From contig NZ_WITI01000006.1 of assembly GCF_009601055.1 (NCBI RefSeq), positions 48,277 through 112,276 on the forward strand: 64,000 nucleotides of DNA, given 5' to 3'. The position numbers and the translations under genes were made by a program. This document shows, one piece after another, positions 56,142 to 64,000 of this stretch. The stretch's first letter is position 1; each line of letters begins with the position of its first letter. This DNA is from Lactococcus sp. dk101. GTDB lineage: Bacteria > Bacillota > Bacilli > Lactobacillales > Streptococcaceae. The notes under the pieces are model-generated. The model made no database searches. It saw nothing but the letters and a program-made list of their open reading frames with translations, and was not told the DNA's origin.

Positions 56142-56774
56142 TTATTTGACAGTACCTGCAGCGTTTGAAATCGTCCAAGTGATGGTTCCTGTGTAGTGAC
56201 CTGCATTTATAACTTGTCCAGCACCAGTTGTTAAAGTTGCTGATGTTACAGCTTGGCTGACTGATTGGTTGCTGTCATCGCTGGCAGTAAGAACGGGAAC
56301 AGTTGTTGCACCGTCAGTTGTCAGTTGTGTAGCTGATGTTGCTGCTGCAACTTTAGAAGCTGAACCTGAGGCAGTCAATGCACCCATGTTCAATGTCAAG
56401 TAGTTGCCAGCACCGATAGTTGTCAAACCTGCACCTGTCAATGTTGATGCTTGAGCAGAAACTGTCCAACCAGTTGTTCCACCTGTCAAGTCGCTAACAG
56501 CAATCGTTGGTGTTGTTGTACCTGCAGGAATGGTATAGTTTTCTGAAGTTGTGTTTGAGAGAATGCTCAAGTTTGAAGTTGTAGCAAATGATGGAGCTGA
56601 AGTCAGTTGAAGGTTACCAGCTTGGAAAGTCAAGCTGACAGGAGTTGTGTTACCTGTTGATGTTGTTGTCGTAACAGGTGTAGCGAAAGTATCTGCACTT
56701 GCAAGGCCTGTGCCTAATGCTAATACGGTTAAAGCGAGAGTTGAAAGTGAAGCTACTTTAAGTGATTTTTTCAT
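56142..56774 (-). CDS. Short WxL-domain surface protein
   Basis: A 210-residue secreted protein: signal peptide ending GLASA, then a Thr/Ser-rich body with GWTVSAQASTLTG (first WxL motif near residue 100) and a terminal TGTITWTISNAAGTVK (second motif). This is a nearly pure WxL domain. A strong promoter lies upstream, so it may be highly expressed. AGAGG precedes ATG 56774 at an unusually long 13 nt. Confidence 0.92.
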   Translation of the reverse strand: MKKSLKVASLSTLALTVLALGTGLASADTFATPVTTTTSTGNTTPVSLTFQAGNLQLTSAPSFATTSNLSILSNTTSENYTIPAGTTTPTIAVSDLTGGTTGWTVSAQASTLTGAGLTTIGAGNYLTLNMGALTASGSASKVAAATSATQLTTDGATTVPVLTASDDSNQSVSQAVTSATLTTGAGQVINAGHYTGTITWTISNAAGTVK

Positions 56775-56878
56775 GTGTTGGTGTTAATCCTCTTTCCCGT
56801 GGGCTTCAAAATTCATTTCTGGTGTATTAAGCCCGGACTGTGCGGAGTCATCTATTTATTACGTTCGACGCATTGACA

Positions 56879-56906
56879 ATTATAAACCTTTCATGAAAAA
56901 TGTCAA
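56879..56906 (-). promoter_or_regulatory. Promoter of the short WxL gene
   Basis: TTGACA (56906-56901), 16-base spacer, TATAAT (56884-56879). The roughly 100-base leader contains a GGGCTT/AAGCCC hairpin. Confidence 0.75.
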
Positions 56907-57006
56907 GAGTTTTAGACCTATTTGTATTGACATTTGTTAACAAGTTTTTTACAAACTATTTACATTTGCAAACAAAAGTAAGAGCTTACAGCTTGTTTTT
57001 CCTTTT

Positions 57007-57020
57007 TGTCAGCTCTGACA
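57007..57020. repeat. Iterated palindrome copy 14
   Basis: TGTCAGCTCTGACA, intergenic, abutting the terminator at 57020-57061. Confidence 0.7.
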
Positions 57021-57061
57021 AGTCCACAAAAAAAGGACTCCCGCCCTTTTTTTGTGGACTT
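57020..57061 (-). terminator. Terminator after the WxL-interacting protein gene
   Basis: A 17-base stem AAGTCCACAAAAAAAGG / CCCTTTTTTTGTGGACTT with a CGGGAGT-type loop. It separates the DUF916 gene from the WxL gene downstream. Confidence 0.8.
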
Positions 57062-57066
57062 GCGCC

Positions 57067-58245
57067 CTAATCTTTATTTTTTGCTTCTAATTCTTTTTGC
57101 ATGGCATCAATCTTGGCTTGTAATTGGTCTTTTTCGTTGGCATGTGCTTTTTTACGCTTGCGTGAGACCACAAAGAAAGTGACAAATGCTGCAACTAAAA
57201 CAACTGCCAGGCCATTCATGACATAAATCCAAAAATAATTGGGTTTTGGAAGCGACATGTCCGTTTTATTGAGCGCTGCTGCTTGGGCTTGTGTGATGGT
57301 GAAATCTTTCGTAAAAGTCCAACGATAATCATAGTGCTGGGTGGTTCCTGTCGTGTCAGGAGCGCTGTAGCTCCCTGCGCTGTCTTCTTGGCCATAAGCT
57401 GTCATGGTCATGCGATATTTTCCAGCTTGGAGCGGTTTTGAGTATTGATTGGCAGTCAGAGCGCCTTGCAAACTGACGGGAATGGCCATGTTAAAGTTTG
57501 AGTTTGGTGCCATTTGCATGGCTGAATTTTTGAAGCTATATTTAAGCGAACTGTTATCGAGGCCAACGACTTGCGCATTGACATTCATGTTGTTCAAGAA
57601 ATAAGCTGCAGTGTTTTCCAGATTGACGCTGATGACATTTCGGGCATTTTCTTGGCCTGCAACCACATTATTCAGCACCAGTTGAGGCGCTTGCTTGTCG
57701 TGAAATTGGCGCATCAAGACTGAGACCATGTACTGATAGGCATTGGTAATCATGATGCCTTTATTTGAGCTGGTCGATTGACTGTTGCCTTTTTCCTTGA
57801 AGGTCAGCCCACCTGCGATAATCCCGTGAAAACTCTCGCTTGGCATACTTACCTTGACCGTAACGATTTTGGTTTGGTCAGGACTAAGTGTAATCTCTGA
57901 CGGAATTTGCACGAGTGATTTGAGGTCATATTTCAGTGTTTTGTCAGCTTTGATATTATTTGGTGTGTATTGGACGACACCTGAGGTGGCTGTTGTGGCA
58001 GAAGCCACTGCTGTTTCAACCGTCACTGTCTTTTTGCTGACATTTTTAAAGACAATTTGCAAATTTTCCTGACTTCCTGGCGTCGGCATGAGCAAGTCAT
58101 AAAAACCTTCGCCAGGATTGGCTTGATTGCTTGGGATTTGCGGATTGATCGTGAAATCCATGGTTGCAGCCATTGCTTTAGGTGCACCAAGTCCAAAAAT
58201 CAACGCCGTCAATAATAAAGTCATGAATAAGTATTTCTTTTTCAA
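57067..58245 (-). CDS. WxL-interacting protein (DUF916-DUF3324)
   Basis: A 392-residue membrane-anchored protein of the WxIP type. Signal peptide (about 1-28, ending PKAMA), DUF916 (FTINPQIPSNQANP, then FHGIIAGGLTF), DUF3324 (ARNVISVNLENTAAYFLNNM), a C-terminal TM helix (about 345-365) and a basic, coiled tail. TTG 58245 is preferred as start: AGAAGG lies 6 nt upstream and it gives a clean signal peptide. In other bacteria it anchors WxL proteins to the surface. It is the first gene of the cluster; no LPXTG or second WxIP gene accompanies it. Confidence 0.9.
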   Translation of the reverse strand: MKKKYLFMTLLLTALIFGLGAPKAMAATMDFTINPQIPSNQANPGEGFYDLLMPTPGSQENLQIVFKNVSKKTVTVETAVASATTATSGVVQYTPNNIKADKTLKYDLKSLVQIPSEITLSPDQTKIVTVKVSMPSESFHGIIAGGLTFKEKGNSQSTSSNKGIMITNAYQYMVSVLMRQFHDKQAPQLVLNNVVAGQENARNVISVNLENTAAYFLNNMNVNAQVVGLDNSSLKYSFKNSAMQMAPNSNFNMAIPVSLQGALTANQYSKPLQAGKYRMTMTAYGQEDSAGSYSAPDTTGTTQHYDYRWTFTKDFTITQAQAAALNKTDMSLPKPNYFWIYVMNGLAVVLVAAFVTFFVVSRKRKKAHANEKDQLQAKIDAMQKELEAKNKD

Positions 58246-58413
58246 TTTTTGACCTTCTGTCATCTGATACAAGCCATTTTCTAAATTTTTTTACACTTCA
58301 TTTAGTGACTGGCGGCATCAATTTGAATTTTTCCAACTTATCATAACGCAATTTAAATTGATTTGCAAACAAAATACAAGCTTTTGTATTCTTTTTTCTA
58401 CAAAAAACAAGAA

Positions 58414-59649
58414 CTAGTCTTGTTTTCTAATTTGATTGAGCAATTCTTGTGCAATGGCTTGGTTCATCAATTTTGACTGGCGTAATTTTTCAGTTAAAAC
58501 TGGCAATTCGGCTGCCGTTGCACCAATCGACATGGCAAGACTTCTGGCTTGCAAACTCATGTGCCCTTTTTGAATGCCTTCCGATACTAAGGCGCGCAAG
58601 GCTGCTAAATTTTGAGCGAGTCCAACTGCTGCAATAATTTTGGCCAGATCTTCTGCTTTGGTTACTTTTAAAATATCAAGAGCGGCTTGTGCTTTGGCAA
58701 GCACTTTTGTGCCTCCACCCACCGTTGCTACAGGAAGTGGCAGGGTTAACTGGCCATGAAGCACTTGATTTTCAACTGTCCATGTGGCGAAGCCTTCATA
58801 GCGACCAGATTTGGCGGCGTAGGCATGCGCTCCCGCATTGACGGCACGACTGTCGTTCCCCGTTGCCAACACAACTGCTTCAACCCCATTCATGATGCCC
58901 TTATTATGTGTGGCCGCACGGTAGGGGTCAAGTTTTGAAAATTGCGATGCTTTTTCAATTTTTTCAGCCACTTCTAAGCCGTTACCTGTTTTAGATAAGC
59001 CCGCTACTGGAATATCACAGCTGACCGTGACCAAAGACTCCGTCGCATAATTGCTCAGGATACTAAATAAAATATTTGCCTCTGGCAACCAGTCGTGAAA
59101 TAAAGCCGTTACCCCTTCTAAAATGGCATTGACAATATTGGCACCCATGGCATCTTTGACATCAATCTGAAAATCAACAGAGACAAATCCCTCCTCAAAA
59201 ACACGTGTGGAAAGTTTGCGTAAACCGCCACCACGTTTGATGATTGAAGGGTAACTTGATGCTGCAGCTTCAAAAATAGCCGCTTCTTGCTGTCCAATAA
59301 AGGCTGTCAGCGCTGACGGATTTTCCACGTCATAAAAGACAATTTGCCCACGCATGAGTCGCTCTGTAATCACCGCATGAAAATTTTGAGCCATTTTCGC
59401 ACCATTGCTAGCAGCAGCAATGACTGACGGTTCTTCTGTCGCCATTGGCACTAGATAGCTTTGGTCATTGATGACAAAGTTTTGGGCAATTCCCATTGGA
59501 ATTTCAAATTCGCTGATTTGATTTTCGATGAGATTGTCTGCAACAAGAGGATCAAGTGCCATATTCTTGAGCGTCTCACGGCTTTCCTCAGAAATCTGGA
59601 GTGTTGCCATTCGCTCTTTGGCTGTCATTTGATAGAATTTTTTTTCCAT
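58414..59649 (-). CDS. mvaA: Class II HMG-CoA reductase
   Basis: A 411-residue HMG-CoA reductase making mevalonate. It has [14 protein letters not shown] at the start, [14 protein letters not shown], the DAMGANIVN motif, [15 protein letters not shown] with the catalytic Asp, and the C-terminal [15 protein letters not shown] with the catalytic His. Size and motifs fit class II, and the enzyme supplies isoprenoids together with the neighbours. The start lies about 30 bases after the AAGGAG following thiolase, with a hairpin between. Confidence 0.95.
   Translation of the reverse strand: MEKKFYQMTAKERMATLQISEESRETLKNMALDPLVADNLIENQISEFEIPMGIAQNFVINDQSYLVPMATEEPSVIAAASNGAKMAQNFHAVITERLMRGQIVFYDVENPSALTAFIGQQEAAIFEAAASSYPSIIKRGGGLRKLSTRVFEEGFVSVDFQIDVKDAMGANIVNAILEGVTALFHDWLPEANILFSILSNYATESLVTVSCDIPVAGLSKTGNGLEVAEKIEKASQFSKLDPYRAATHNKGIMNGVEAVVLATGNDSRAVNAGAHAYAAKSGRYEGFATWTVENQVLHGQLTLPLPVATVGGGTKVLAKAQAALDILKVTKAEDLAKIIAAVGLAQNLAALRALVSEGIQKGHMSLQARSLAMSIGATAAELPVLTEKLRQSKLMNQAIAQELLNQIRKQD
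59305..59318. repeat. Iterated palindrome copy 15
   Basis: TGTCAGCGCTGACG, in mvaA (codons for PSALTA); last base deviates. Confidence 0.65.
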
Positions 59650-59651
59650 TT

Positions 59652-59677
59652 TTTAAAAAATGCCCAGAATTCTGGGC
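59652..59677 (-). promoter_or_regulatory. Perfect hairpin GCCCAGAATTCTGGGC between thiolase and mvaA
   Basis: A 16-base perfect palindrome followed on the minus strand by ATTTTTT. It lies between AAGGAG and the mvaA start. It may be a weak terminator or a structure that shortens the distance from ribosome binding site to start. Confidence 0.6.
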
Positions 59678-59684
59678 TTTCTCC

Positions 59685-60827
59685 TTATATTACATTTGGA
59701 TTTTCAAGTAAAACAGCTAGTCCGAGACCGCCACCGATACAGAGGCTGGCAACGCCGTAACGTTTGTTTTCTTGATTGAGCTGATGACTCAGAGTTCCAA
59801 GCATGCGCGCTCCAGTACTTCCGAGCGGGTGTCCAAGGGCAATCGCGCCACCATAAATATTGACTTTATCACTTGAAAGACCAAGTTCTTGTTCAATGAC
59901 AAGGCTTGACGCTGCAAATGCTTCATTGATTTCAAATAAATCAATGTCATCAACAGATAAGTTCACTTTTTTAAGTAATTTGTTGATGGCTTTAATTGGT
60001 GAAATTCCCATGTTTTCTGGTTCTACACCAACTTCTGCTGTTGCTTTCATAATTGACAAGACAGCTAAATTATTTTGAGCAGCAAATTCACTTGAAGCCA
60101 GTAAAATGGCACTTGCGCCATCACTGACAGGAGATGAATTTCCTGCGGTAAGTTTTCCGTTTTCTTGATAAACTGTTCTTAAAGTGGACAATTTTTCAAG
60201 CGATGTATCTGGCCGTGGGCATTGGTCCTCAACTGCTTGGTCAATGCTGACGATTTCTGCGTCAAATTTTCCAGCTGCTCTGGCTTGAAGCGCCTTTTGA
60301 TGTGAAGCATAGGCAAATGCGTCCATGGCTTCTCGGGTAATGCCATACTGATTGGCAATCACTTCAACTGTATTGCCCATCAGTTGTTCAGAAAAAGCAT
60401 CTAGAAGGCCGTCTTTAGTCATGGCTGACAGTTCTTGATTATTCTTGTCAGTGCTGACATTCGGCGTTTTAGACATGATTTCAACGCCACCTACAAGAGC
60501 CACTTGTGACTCTCCAAGTAAGATGGATTGATTAGCCAAGATGGCTGATTTCATGCCTGAGCCGCACACTTCATTGATGCTCATGGCTGGGACTTCAACA
60601 GGAAGTCCAGCTTTGATAGAGATTTGACGCGCAATGTTTTGACCTTGACCGGCTGTGATAACAGAACCAAAAATGACTTGGTCAACGGCAGCTTTGGCGA
60701 CAGGATTTTTTTCAAGCAACTGTTTTGCCAGCTGACTTGCGAGCTGACTACTGCTGTAATCACTCAGAATCCCATTGTACTTGCCCATTGGCGTACGACA
60801 ACTATCTAAAATAACTGTTTCATTCAT
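59685..60827 (-). CDS. Acetyl-CoA C-acetyltransferase (thiolase)
   Basis: A 380-residue biosynthetic thiolase that condenses two acetyl-CoA. Nucleophile Cys in NEVCGSGMKS near residue 86, GHPLGSTGARM near 340, and the second Cys in SLCIGGGLGLA near 370. It supplies acetoacetyl-CoA to MvaS. In enterococci thiolase and reductase are fused as MvaE; here they are separate adjacent genes (called thiL in lactococci). An extended -10 (TGTTATAAT) lies at about 60880. Confidence 0.94.
   Translation of the reverse strand: MNETVILDSCRTPMGKYNGILSDYSSSQLASQLAKQLLEKNPVAKAAVDQVIFGSVITAGQGQNIARQISIKAGLPVEVPAMSINEVCGSGMKSAILANQSILLGESQVALVGGVEIMSKTPNVSTDKNNQELSAMTKDGLLDAFSEQLMGNTVEVIANQYGITREAMDAFAYASHQKALQARAAGKFDAEIVSIDQAVEDQCPRPDTSLEKLSTLRTVYQENGKLTAGNSSPVSDGASAILLASSEFAAQNNLAVLSIMKATAEVGVEPENMGISPIKAINKLLKKVNLSVDDIDLFEINEAFAASSLVIEQELGLSSDKVNIYGGAIALGHPLGSTGARMLGTLSHQLNQENKRYGVASLCIGGGLGLAVLLENPNVI
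60446..60459. repeat. Iterated palindrome copy 16
   Basis: TGTCAGTGCTGACA, in the thiolase gene. Confidence 0.7.
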
Positions 60828-60988
60828 CATTAAAAATGTCTATTCTTTCTACGTTCAAATTCTTTTCCACTCATATTATAACAGAAAAATTCTATTTTAA
60901 TCCTTTTAAATCTCTCATTTGTTTTTCATTCGTTTTACAATAGAAACAAAATCGAAATCGATTGTGTGCATTTTATTGATCATATTTA

Positions 60989-60997
60989 TGTTATAAT
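60989..60997 (+). promoter_or_regulatory. Extended -10 of mvaS
   Basis: TGTTATAAT ends only 6 bases before ATG 61004, so transcription should begin at or next to the start codon. Confidence 0.6.
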
Positions 60998-61003
60998 ATG
61001 GCT

Positions 61004-62173
61004 ATGAAAAATATTGAAACTACTGTTGGTATTGATAAACTTGCTTTTTTCGTACCACATTATTATGTTGATATGACCGACCTTGCGATTGCGCGAAATG
61101 TTGATCCTGCCAAATTCCATATCGGAATTGGTCAAGATCAGATGGCGGTCAATCCGATTACACAAGATATTATCACTTTTGCGACTTCTGCTGCGGATCA
61201 AATTCTTAGCCCAGAAGATAAAAAAGCGGTTGATATGGTGATTGTTGCTACTGAATCAAGTGTTGACGAATCCAAAGCGAGTGCTGTTGTGGTTCATGGA
61301 CTCTTAGGTATTCAGCCGTTTGCACGGTCTGTAGAGATGAAAGAAGCTTGTTATGCAGCTACTGCAGGTCTTTCATTGGCTCATGATTTCGTTGCCTTGC
61401 ACCCTGATCGCAAAGTATTGGTCATTGCGACTGATATTGCAAAATATGGCTTAAAATCTGGTGGTGAACCTACTCAAGGGGGCGGGGCTGTTGCCATGCT
61501 CATCAGTAGTCATCCTGCCATCTTAGCCTTAAATGCGGACAATGTGGCCTTGACCCAAGACATCTATGATTTTTGGCGTCCAACTGGTCAAGCTTATCCA
61601 AGTGTTGATGGTAAGTTTTCAAATTCTGTCTATATTGATGCCTTCAGCCAAGTTTGGGACGAATACTGTCGCCGTAACGATGCGCATTTTGCTGATTTTG
61701 CAGCCATTGCTTTCCATACGCCATATACAAAAATGGGTAAAAAAGCACTGCTTCCAAAATTAGAAACTGAGCCAGAAGCTGTTCAAAAGTACTTGATGGC
61801 ACAATTTGAAAGTGGCATTGTTTATAACCGTCGCGTTGGAAATCTCTATACTGGTTCATTGTATTTGAGTTTGATTTCTTTACTTGAAAACTCTGAGCAG
61901 TTGAGTGCCGGCGATAAAATTGGTCTCTTTTCATACGGTTCAGGAACGGTAGCCGAATTTTTCACTGCCACTCTTGTCCCTGGATTTGAAAAACATTTGC
62001 GTAAAACTGAGCATGAAGCCCTGTTAAACAGCCGTGTCAAGCTTTCGATTGAAGCTTACGAAGCCATGTTTGAAGAAAAAATCGACTTTAATCACAATAC
62101 AAAATTTGCTGATGATGCAGATTATTCGATTGAAGAAATCAAAGATAATCACCGTATTTATCGCCAAAAATAA
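61004..62173 (+). CDS. mvaS: HMG-CoA synthase
   Basis: A 389-residue Mva[16 protein letters not shown] at the start, the catalytic Cys in [11 protein letters not shown] near residue 110, [13 protein letters not shown] with the catalytic His near 233, and [10 protein letters not shown] near 308. It makes HMG-CoA from acetyl- and acetoacetyl-CoA. No ribosome binding site is present before ATG 61004 or the in-frame ATG 60998, and the -10 box lies just ahead, which suggests a leaderless transcript. It diverges from the thiolase-mvaA operon. Confidence 0.96.
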   Translation: MKNIETTVGIDKLAFFVPHYYVDMTDLAIARNVDPAKFHIGIGQDQMAVNPITQDIITFATSAADQILSPEDKKAVDMVIVATESSVDESKASAVVVHGLLGIQPFARSVEMKEACYAATAGLSLAHDFVALHPDRKVLVIATDIAKYGLKSGGEPTQGGGAVAMLISSHPAILALNADNVALTQDIYDFWRPTGQAYPSVDGKFSNSVYIDAFSQVWDEYCRRNDAHFADFAAIAFHTPYTKMGKKALLPKLETEPEAVQKYLMAQFESGIVYNRRVGNLYTGSLYLSLISLLENSEQLSAGDKIGLFSYGSGTVAEFFTATLVPGFEKHLRKTEHEALLNSRVKLSIEAYEAMFEEKIDFNHNTKFADDADYSIEEIKDNHRIYRQK

Positions 62174-62183
62174 AAACGAAAAT

Positions 62184-62214
62184 AAAAAAAACTGAGGAAA
62201 ACCTCAGTTTTTTT
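62184..62214. terminator. Bidirectional terminator between mvaS and nagB
   Basis: AAAAAAACTGAGG, loop AAAA, CCTCAGTTTTTTT. Confidence 0.85.
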
Positions 62215-62226
62215 GTTTTATCATCA

Positions 62227-62934
62227 TTATTTTGATAAGAGTGATGCGGCTGCTTCGTCAGCAATGACAATCACATGTGCATGGTCTTGTAGAATTGATG
62301 CAGGAAGGGCCGTTGTTTTTTCGCCTTCTATCATGCCTTTGATTGCTTCTGCTTTTGATTCACCATAAGCCATCAAAACAATCTTTTTAGATTTCATGAT
62401 GCTTGCAAGTCCCATGGAAATGGCTTTTTTTGGCACTTCATCTTCGTGTTCGAAGAAACGTGCATTGGCTTTAATTGTTGATTCAGTCAAATCAACCACG
62501 TGCGTTGTTGCTTCAAAAGGTGTGCCAGGTTCATTGAAACCGATGTGTCCATTTTGCCCAATACCAAGGATTTGCCAATCAATAGGATGCGTCTCGATAA
62601 TCTGATCGTAATGTTTCGCTTCTGCTTCAAGGTCTGTTGCTTTACCATTGGGCAAGAAGTTTTCTTTGAAAGGTTTTTCTTCAAAGAAGTGTTTGTTCAT
62701 GAAATAACGGTAAGATTGTTCGTTTGAACCATCAAGTCCGACATATTCGTCAAGGTTGACAGAAGTCATGTCTGTAAAATCAAGTCCTGAATTAACCACT
62801 TGATTGTAGAATTCGACAGGTGTTGATCCTGTTGCAAGGCCAAGCGTCTTAGCCCCGCCAACCATTGCTTCATTCAGTAAATCAAAACATTTTTTTGCGC
62901 CTTCGAGTTGGCTTTTAACAACGATAAGTTCCAT
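62227..62934 (-). CDS. nagB: Glucosamine-6-phosphate deaminase
   Basis: A 235-residue NagB converting glucosamine-6-phosphate to fructose-6-phosphate and ammonia. It has [13 protein letters not shown], the VNLDEYVGL motif, and [14 protein letters not shown] near residue 130. Length is that of the shorter Gram-positive form. AGGAGAC precedes ATG 62934. A palindromic operator lies upstream. Confidence 0.96.
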   Translation of the reverse strand: MELIVVKSQLEGAKKCFDLLNEAMVGGAKTLGLATGSTPVEFYNQVVNSGLDFTDMTSVNLDEYVGLDGSNEQSYRYFMNKHFFEEKPFKENFLPNGKATDLEAEAKHYDQIIETHPIDWQILGIGQNGHIGFNEPGTPFEATTHVVDLTESTIKANARFFEHEDEVPKKAISMGLASIMKSKKIVLMAYGESKAEAIKGMIEGEKTTALPASILQDHAHVIVIADEAAASLLSK

Positions 62935-62964
62935 TGTGGTCTCCTTTGTTTATCAATCTATTGC

Positions 62965-62987
62965 AAATTGGTATATATCAATTATTT
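62965..62987. promoter_or_regulatory. NagR/GntR-type operator of nagB
   Basis: ATTGGTATATATCAAT (62967-62982) is a near-perfect palindrome resembling the TGGTATA-type sites bound by HutC-family NagR regulators in streptococci. It lies between the nagB start and its -10 box (TATAAT, about 63001-62996). The site differs from the palindrome at 1271-1285, so a different regulator is expected. Confidence 0.55.
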
Positions 62988-63157
62988 ATAAATTTATTAT
63001 ACCACAAAATTCACCAAAGTCAATTATTTTCGTTTATTTTGGATTATTTTAAGGTTTATTAAAATTACTATGTTATAATATATATAACAAATAAATTATC
63101 TAATTTATTTTTATATTACAAAACAGGCTCACGCCTCACTAAAAAGGAGAAACAAGC

Positions 63158-63556
63158 ATGATTAAAGTTTTTGTAAAGTCTGGTTCTGGAAGTTGCCGCT
63201 CTGCATTGAAATGGTTAAAAGCCTACAAAATTCCCTTTGAAACGGTTCATTTGAAGGATTTGAAGATGAAAGAATTGGTTCACATTTTGTCATTGACTGA
63301 CGAAGGTGTCACCCAGCTCAAGACACAAAACCGCGGGACAAACACCGCCAATTCGCACTATATCCGAACGCTCGTTGATGAATCAGAATCATTTGATGAA
63401 TTGCTGGACATTATCAACGAAAATCCAGAGTGTTTCAAAGCACCAATCATCACGGACAACAACAAATTGTTGATCGGCTACAATGAAGATGAAATCCGCG
63501 CTTTTATTCCACGAATGACACGCGATGTGCAGTGGCAAACTTTGACAGCCCAGTAA
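63158..63556 (+). CDS. Spx/ArsC-family regulator paralogue
   Basis: A 132-residue Spx-like protein: thioredoxin-like fold with KSGSGSCRSALKWL at the start, PFETVHLKDLK, ELLDIINENPE and KAPIITDNNKLLIGYNEDEIRAFIPR, the RNA-polymerase-binding ArsC-family pattern. The redox CxxC of Spx is SGSC here: the first cysteine is serine, so disulfide switching is not possible. Lactococci have several Spx paralogues (for example TrmA, SpxB); which one this is cannot be said. AAGGAG precedes ATG 63158, and TATAAT lies at about 63074. Confidence 0.9.
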   Translation: MIKVFVKSGSGSCRSALKWLKAYKIPFETVHLKDLKMKELVHILSLTDEGVTQLKTQNRGTNTANSHYIRTLVDESESFDELLDIINENPECFKAPIITDNNKLLIGYNEDEIRAFIPRMTRDVQWQTLTAQ

Positions 63557-63592
63557 AAATGCCTTTTGTCAGCTCTGACAGGGCATTTTTTC
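63555..63592 (+). terminator. Terminator of the Spx-paralogue gene, built around a palindrome copy
   Basis: AAAAATGCC ... GGGCATTTTT closes a stem whose upper part is the iterated palindrome TGTCAGCTCTGACA at 63567-63580. Confidence 0.85.
63567..63580. repeat. Iterated palindrome copy 17
   Basis: TGTCAGCTCTGACA, forming the upper stem of the terminator. Confidence 0.75.
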
Positions 63593-63625
63593 TTTGCTTT
63601 GTTCACTAATTATCAAACCGTATTT

Positions 63626-63654
63626 TTGACATGAAGTACTGTTTCCCGTACAAT
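63626..63654 (+). promoter_or_regulatory. Orphan sigma-A-type promoter
   Basis: TTGACA, 17-base spacer, TACAAT. No plus-strand gene follows before the transposase fragment; the region 63655-63890 holds no recognised gene, only a small inverted repeat AAGAAATGATCCATTTCTT near 63753. Confidence 0.5.
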
Positions 63655-63895
63655 TTAATCAAAGGGATCAATCGAGATTGCACACAACAATACTCGTGAG
63701 TAAAAGACGTTTTAATTTCGTTTTTTCTGTATTTTTTCCTAATGGTTGTAAAAAGAAATGATCCATTTCTTATGAATTTTCAGTAGTCTCTTCGTTATAG
63801 TTTTTTATTGGTTTTGTCTTAGCTTCAGGAACAAGTTTCACGGCATTTTTTTATTTTTACTATATTTTTTTAGAATGGCAAATTGCAAATTTAAT

Positions 63896-64000
63896 CTAGC
63901 CACCCTGTAACATCTGAAAAGGTGTCTGATACTTGAACATTTTTCTTGGATAGTGATTCATCCAAGTTTCAATACGAGCGACTTCATTCGAAGTCGTTTT
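63896..64000 (-). mobile_element. Transposase C-terminus (IS30-like), cut by the window end
   Basis: The last 34 residues are visible: KTTSNEVARIETWMNHYPRK and the end KYQTPFQMLQGG. The 'NHYPRKMFKYQTP' pattern is like the C-terminus of IS30-family transposases (LNxRPRKxLGxxTP). A degraded relative lies at 32592-32700. The element may be intact beyond the window. Confidence 0.65.

Noticed and set aside
1..64000. CRISPR arrays, rRNA or tRNA genes
   Set aside because: No regularly spaced repeats and no recognisable tRNA or rRNA sequence were found by eye on either strand; a tRNAscan or Infernal run would settle small RNAs.

Overview
The window looks like a chromosomal segment of a low-GC lactic coccus. 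Gene content and order (divergent mvaS / thiolase-mvaA, the coaA / pdp-deoC-cdd-bmpA block, dltXABCD, a WxL surface cluster, an Spx paralogue, a CNA-B pilus operon) point to Lactococcus or a close relative. This is an inference from gene content; no rRNA or tRNA gene was seen that would fix the species.

Layout. 1-5 kb: the 5' part of radC, a GntR/UTRA regulator with its operator, a TehA-like anion transporter, then a minus-strand run of three DUF443 five-TM proteins and a small bacteriocin-immunity-like protein. 5-9.5 kb: pyrimidine nucleoside salvage (pdp, a small membrane protein, deoC, cdd, lipoprotein bmpA) with cre-like and PurBox-like sites. 9.6-18 kb: a secreted serine hydrolase with a broken signal-peptide frame, coaA, guaA, a membrane-anchored nuclease, a VTT-domain protein, a DUF3892 protein, fructokinase and a second ROK kinase. 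18.4-23.7 kb: dltXABCD behind a DUF915 hydrolase interrupted by a stop codon. 24-25.5 kb: a YjjG-type phosphatase and thyA. 26-31.4 kb: a pilus operon (VWA tip adhesin, backbone pilin, class C sortase) whose sortase frame is broken at an A7 tract. 31.4-35 kb: an AT-rich, decayed accessory stretch with a small HTH gene under a large inverted repeat, transposase debris, a multiply broken gene, a small RHH-like gene and a frameshifted immunity-like gene.

35-40.4 kb: msrA, a RhuM-family gene carrying a 27-bp perfect palindrome, an Uup-like ABC-F protein and a DHA2 MFS exporter. 40.5-42.6 kb: a second immunity-like cassette (DUF443 + helical/TM immunity-like protein + unknown protein) flanked by 56/57-bp imperfect direct repeats that include a terminator. 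42.6-51.8 kb: core genes (C69 dipeptidase, cca, dapB, degV, DUF1149, HAD, trmD, rimM, alpha/beta hydrolase, khpA, rpsP, NAD-binding reductase). 51.9-58.2 kb: a zinc-ribbon gene with an in-frame amber codon, a 1262-residue WxL protein, a short WxL protein and a DUF916/DUF3324 anchor. 58.4-62.2 kb: upper mevalonate pathway (thiolase, HMG-CoA reductase, divergent HMG-CoA synthase that appears leaderless). 62.2-64 kb: nagB, an Spx paralogue and a transposase C-terminus cut by the window end.

Two signals cut across the annotation. A 14-bp palindrome, TGTCAGYNCTGACA, occurs 17 times, mostly inside core coding sequences, and is missing from the pilus, WxL and immunity regions. DUF443 genes next to small helical immunity-like genes occur at two separate places, which reads as orphan immunity cassettes against type VII toxins and bacteriocins. 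Several genes are broken by single-base changes in poly-A tracts, so either phase variation or assembly error has to be considered.
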